From contig CAYOQJ010000117.1 of assembly GCA_964406095.1 (NCBI GenBank), positions 1 to 34,531 of the forward strand: a stretch of DNA of 34,531 bases, read 5' to 3'. Numbering within the stretch: position 1 is the stretch's first letter; every line of letters starts with the position of its first letter. Of the stretch, positions 31,738 to 34,531 are shown piece by piece. The notes below the pieces were generated by a model, which saw only the letters and a program-made list of their open reading frames with translations, was not told the origin of the DNA and did no database searches. The position numbers and the translations under genes were made by a program. This DNA comes from M55B167 sp964406095. GTDB taxonomy: Bacteria; Verrucomicrobiota; Kiritimatiellia; RFP12; UBA1067.

Positions 31738-33013
31738 TTCCTGAACGCCCCCCCGTGCCCTGTACAATGAAGGTGTACGGAGATTCGTTGGCATCGTTGT
31801 TCGCGATGCTGATTGTGGCGCTACGGACTCCACCCGCGGAGGGATCGAATCTGATCGAGAAGGTTGATTCCCCACCCGGAGCGACGGGAGAGGATGGAAC
31901 GGAGATGACGGAAAAATCGGCGGCGTGCGTTCCACTGACCGCCACTCTGGGATCACCGGTCAGATCAAGTTCGTACAGGCCCTGATTTTCGACTGTAAAG
32001 GAGACCGTTTTTGCTCCCGATGAGACGGGAACGATTCCGAAATTGTACGTACCGCCAGTCAAGACTTGCGGAATGTTGATTTCCGGCGCCTGACCCACAC
32101 CGGTCACGGAAAAGATGTAGGTGTCATTGTCAAAATACGAAGGCTTCCACCCGTCATTGTAATTGAATGATATCTCGGCATTGCGGACTCCCCCCACGGT
32201 CGGGTCGAAAAGAACCATAAAAAACGAGGTTCCTCCCGGCGGAATGGAAGTGATGGTCGGTTGAAGGATGACGCTGAAATCATCCTGATCACCGGTTACG
32301 TGCACAGGATCGCCCCCGGTGCCATTGTAGATCGAAATCGAGGAAGGCCCGGTGTTGGTTATCACAAAAACCGTTGAGAGCTGATAGTTAGGTTTTCCGT
32401 CTTCAACCGGAATCGCACCGAAATCCGTGCAGTTGTCGAAACACGGGGGTGCCACGTTTTCCTGATACGCGGAAACCAGTTGATTGGGTACCTCGATGCC
32501 GCCATATTGATAGACTCGGATACGCGGCAGAATTTCGTCCGTCTCGCCTGCCACAGCGAACCGGTACTGATAATTGTTGAGTTTGTAGGAATATGAGATC
32601 ACAATCGACGCCTTGCCGGCTTCGTAAAACAGGGGACCAAAGCTGACGCTGAACGTACAACTCTCGCCGGGCGCGAGCTCCCCGGGTGTGATGTCGTAAA
32701 TAAAGAAACTATGCTTATAGACGGTATAGGGCGGCGGCAGCGGAAAATCATCTTCTTTGATGATATTCAAGATCGTGATCGACGCACTGCCGTTATTCAC
32801 AATCGTGAAGGTGTTGCGTTTGTAAAATCCGATGGCTTCCAAACCAAAATCGGTGCCGTCCTTGACCTGCGGCGTGGTATCCCCGTTGTTGATCGTAAAG
32901 CCGTTACCGGTGACCATCAGGGCATCAAGCTGAAGCGGAACACAGCACGCCAGCACTGCGAAAAAAGTGCTCAACACACACGCGGGGCTAAAAAATTTGT
33001 TTCCCACACACAT
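31721..33013 (-). CDS. N-terminal part of the choice-of-anchor-D protein
   Basis: These 430 residues have a signal peptide (MCVGNKFFSPACVLSTFFAV ..., cleavage near DALM) and three anchor-D/ASH-like modules starting near MVTGNGFTINNGD, IRVYQYGGIEV and EINIPQVLTGG. The frame ends with a non-family tail (GRSGNGGEW) just after 'YTFIVQGTG', where every other module continues 'xxPE(I/M)xV'. The +1 frame resumes at once with VQEMEV, so a single gene of 1351 residues is disrupted by one base. ATG 33013 is chosen because GGGAGG lies six to seven bases upstream; eight codons of upstream extension are rejected. Confidence 0.8.
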   Translation of the reverse strand: MCVGNKFFSPACVLSTFFAVLACCVPLQLDALMVTGNGFTINNGDTTPQVKDGTDFGLEAIGFYKRNTFTIVNNGSASITILNIIKEDDFPLPPPYTVYKHSFFIYDITPGELAPGESCTFSVSFGPLFYEAGKASIVISYSYKLNNYQYRFAVAGETDEILPRIRVYQYGGIEVPNQLVSAYQENVAPPCFDNCTDFGAIPVEDGKPNYQLSTVFVITNTGPSSISIYNGTGGDPVHVTGDQDDFSVILQPTITSIPPGGTSFFMVLFDPTVGGVRNAEISFNYNDGWKPSYFDNDTYIFSVTGVGQAPEINIPQVLTGGTYNFGIVPVSSGAKTVSFTVENQGLYELDLTGDPRVAVSGTHAADFSVISVPSSPVAPGGESTFSIRFDPSAGGVRSATISIANNDANESPYTFIVQGTGGRSGNGGEW

Positions 33014-33107
33014 GACAACCTCCCTTTGTGAATACACAAAAACACTACACCTAACCTGAAGTAACTGTTCGTTCTATCAAGATATGAGTGTAAATCAAGT
33101 TTTGTCC

Positions 33108-33136
33108 ATTGTAATTAACTCATACGTTTAAGTCAA
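33108..33136 (-). promoter_or_regulatory. Promoter of the anchor-D protein gene
   Basis: On the minus strand TTGACT (33136-33131), a 17-bp spacer and TACAAT (33113-33108) match the sigma-70 consensus well. It begins two bases after the AraC-family gene's stop and leaves a leader of about 88 bases before ATG 33013. Confidence 0.65.
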
Positions 33137-33138
33137 TG

Positions 33139-33900
33139 TTAAAATGATCCGAACTTTTTGTGCGTTGATATCTGGGCGGTATAACGACTTGGAGGAACAC
33201 CATAAAACCGGCGAAATTGAGCGGAGAATTGGAAGGGCGAAGCAAATCCAAGCAGATCGGCCACTTCACCGACACGCAGCCCCTCGGCACTCAACAGTCG
33301 ACAGGCGTACTCCATGCGGACACGAACAAGATACTGCTTCGGACTGACACCCAGTTCAGCATGAAAAATCCGGCGCAACTGCGCCTCTGAAATCCCGGCC
33401 AGAGAGACCAGCGTGCCAATCTTGACTGGCTGATCGGGATGTTTTTCAATGAAATTAATAACACGACGCAGCCGCAGATCGGAACCAGTATTTATCGCCG
33501 AATCATGCAGGACCAAACCAATCGCGGCACTTAGCAACTGGCGTCGCAAGGCACCGGACTCTTGCGCCGTACAGCGAATTAAATGAATTAGCGCATCGCG
33601 AAACGGTTCTTGAATTCCGCATATCAGAAAGGGTTCATCAATCAATTTCCGCGGCGAATCAAACTCAATATAATCATAGACTACCGGCGTTTTGCCGGAA
33701 TACCTGGCCTCACGGATGCCGGGCGCCAGCAAATAAACATTGCCCGCAATGATTGATAAAGGTATTTTGTTGACAGTAAATTCACCATGTCCGGATTCCA
33801 TAAATAAAATCCTATGATACTTAATGGCTCTTTTTTTCATGATCTGCCGCTTTTGAAAGCGAATTCGTCCACCGCCAATATAAACACATGATTCATACAT
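33139..33900 (-). CDS. AraC-family transcriptional regulator
   Basis: A cupin-like sensor domain (about 20-120) includes 'HRILFMESGHGEFTVN' and 'AGNVYLLAPG'. It is followed by two helix-turn-helix motifs (about 155-250) with 'VKIGTLVSLAGISEAQLRRIFHAELGVSPKQYL' and 'VADLLGFASPFQFSAQFRRFYGVPPSRY'-type segments. The 253-residue version begins at ATG 33900. A TTG 27 codons upstream (33981) is in frame, but neither start has a clear ribosome site, so the start is uncertain. The gene is divergent from the secreted glycan-related gene at 34022, which it may activate. Confidence 0.88.
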   Translation of the reverse strand: MYESCVYIGGGRIRFQKRQIMKKRAIKYHRILFMESGHGEFTVNKIPLSIIAGNVYLLAPGIREARYSGKTPVVYDYIEFDSPRKLIDEPFLICGIQEPFRDALIHLIRCTAQESGALRRQLLSAAIGLVLHDSAINTGSDLRLRRVINFIEKHPDQPVKIGTLVSLAGISEAQLRRIFHAELGVSPKQYLVRVRMEYACRLLSAEGLRVGEVADLLGFASPFQFSAQFRRFYGVPPSRYTAQISTHKKFGSF

Positions 33901-33967
33901 AATTTTACCAATGAGCGATTTTGATATATTTTTACGCAGTTCTGATATGGAAGTCAAATCTCTTTTC

Positions 33968-33980
33968 TGCAATAATTGCA
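33968..33980. promoter_or_regulatory. Inverted repeat between the AraC regulator and the gene at 34022
   Basis: TGCAAT-A-ATTGCA is a perfect 6-1-6 palindrome, about 42 bp upstream of the ATG at 34022 and 68 bp from the chosen AraC start. It is placed like an operator between divergent genes. AraC proteins usually bind direct repeats, so another regulator is possible. If the TTG start of the regulator is correct, this is coding sequence. Confidence 0.35.
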
Positions 33981-34021
33981 AAACAATAAGTCAACAACAT
34001 TTGTTAAGGAGCAACGGAAAA

Positions 34022-34531
34022 ATGATATCTAGGAGCAATCACCACAAATTTCTACGTCGGTCTTGTTTTATAAGCTATGCGTGTTTTTTACTATTCTCAT
34101 TGCAGGCTGAGGATTTACCGCATCCAGTGAAAAACCCGGGGTCGCGAAAGATGCTGAGCGGCAGTTGGCTACCGGACGATCACCACCGGATTGATTTCGA
34201 CGCTCTGCCCAAGTTGCCTGTTACACATGCTGTTGTCAGCGACGTGCGTGCTCGCAAGGGTGTCAACCAACATAACTATCTTGCGTATCATGATGACAAG
34301 TTCTGGGCAATGTGGAGCGACGGACCCGGCATTGAAGACCGCGTCGGACAGCGCGTCAAATATGCCACCAGTCCCGACGGATTAAACTGGAGTGAGCCGC
34401 AGTTCATGACGCCGATCCCCCCCGGCTCAGCACCGGACTCACCGCATTACGGCACGCGCACAGACAAAGGAATGCGCTGGATTTCGCGCGGTTTTTGGCT
34501 GCGCGACGGAGAGATGCTGGCTTTGGCTTCA
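34022..34531 (+). CDS. Secreted sialidase/BNR-like protein, 3' truncated by window end
   Basis: 170 codons are visible. The ATG is preceded by AAGGAG ten bases upstream. The N-terminus has a basic start (MISRSNHHKFLRRS) and a hydrophobic segment ending near SLQAED, typical of a signal peptide. The mature part contains 'GVNQHNYLAYHDDKFWAMWSDG' and 'QRVKYATSPDGLNWSEPQ', patterns of beta-propeller blades seen in sialidase/BNR-repeat enzymes (xxxSPDGxxWsxP). No catalytic assignment can be made from the fragment. It is divergent from the AraC regulator, suggesting inducible glycan degradation. Confidence 0.75.
   Translation, partial: MISRSNHHKFLRRSCFISYACFLLFSLQAEDLPHPVKNPGSRKMLSGSWLPDDHHRIDFDALPKLPVTHAVVSDVRARKGVNQHNYLAYHDDKFWAMWSDGPGIEDRVGQRVKYATSPDGLNWSEPQFMTPIPPGSAPDSPHYGTRTDKGMRWISRGFWLRDGEMLALAS

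Noticed and set aside
31748..31754. Programmed ribosomal frameshift
   Set aside because: The tract alone could allow slippage, but there is no stimulatory element I can see and this family is not known for it; phase variation or base-call error is simpler.
31756..31956. N-terminal 67 residues of the open frame ending at 28957
   Set aside because: This Pro/Ser/Arg-rich text is out-of-frame reading of the previous anchor-D module and vanishes when the G7 shift is corrected.

Overview
The window comes from a bacterium that probably degrades algal or other sulfated polysaccharides. The gene set (a sulfatase with a HEAT-like tail, a GH50-type agarase-like enzyme, a LamG/beta-helix protein, an autotransporter-associated beta-strand repeat protein, a choice-of-anchor-D protein) resembles the PVC group, for example Kiritimatiellota or Lentisphaerota. 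No taxonomic marker gene is present, so this placement is inference. Most genes lie on the minus strand, and several have E. coli-like -35/-10 promoters with 17-bp spacers.

Layout. 1-8: the first codons of a gene that leaves the window. 149-3934: a sulfatase and a secreted beta-rich protein. 4173-7317: an orphan fused E1 alpha/beta 2-oxoacid dehydrogenase behind a DeoR regulator. 7432-9600: a plus-strand GH50-like glycosidase whose stop codon lies inside an array of 46-bp palindromic repeats (9573-9778). 9830-15358: a GT4 glycosyltransferase, a 1155-residue LamG/beta-helix protein and a Kdo/WaaP-like kinase. 15427-17106: ribulokinase. 17520-22208: a very long beta-strand repeat surface protein interrupted by one in-frame amber codon. 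22678-27665: a riboflavin operon (ribBA-ribH-nusB-ribD-ribE-pfkB-like) headed by a promoter, an FMN riboswitch and an intrinsic terminator. 27902-28921: a membrane-anchored non-specific nuclease. 28957-33013: a seven-module choice-of-anchor-D protein broken by a one-base shift in a G7 tract. 33139-33900: an AraC regulator, divergent from a truncated secreted beta-propeller-like gene at 34022.

How the genes fit together. The glycan genes (sulfatase, GH50, beta-helix protein, sialidase-like gene, with DeoR and AraC regulators and ribulokinase) suggest uptake and use of sulfated or mixed sugars. The riboflavin block is a self-contained vitamin operon. Its control region is very compact: the -35 overlaps the 3' end of the nuclease gene, a Fur-box-like palindrome fills the spacer, the predicted start site coincides with the riboswitch P1 stem, and a terminator precedes ribBA.

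Points most worth a second look: a 21-nt hairpin inserted in loop L2 of the FMN riboswitch; the Fur-like palindrome in the riboflavin promoter; the two interrupted giant surface proteins; a shared C-terminal tail (P-x-G-[TM]-[IV] ... R) on two secreted proteins; and a palindromic repeat family at the 3' ends of the sulfatase and agarase genes.
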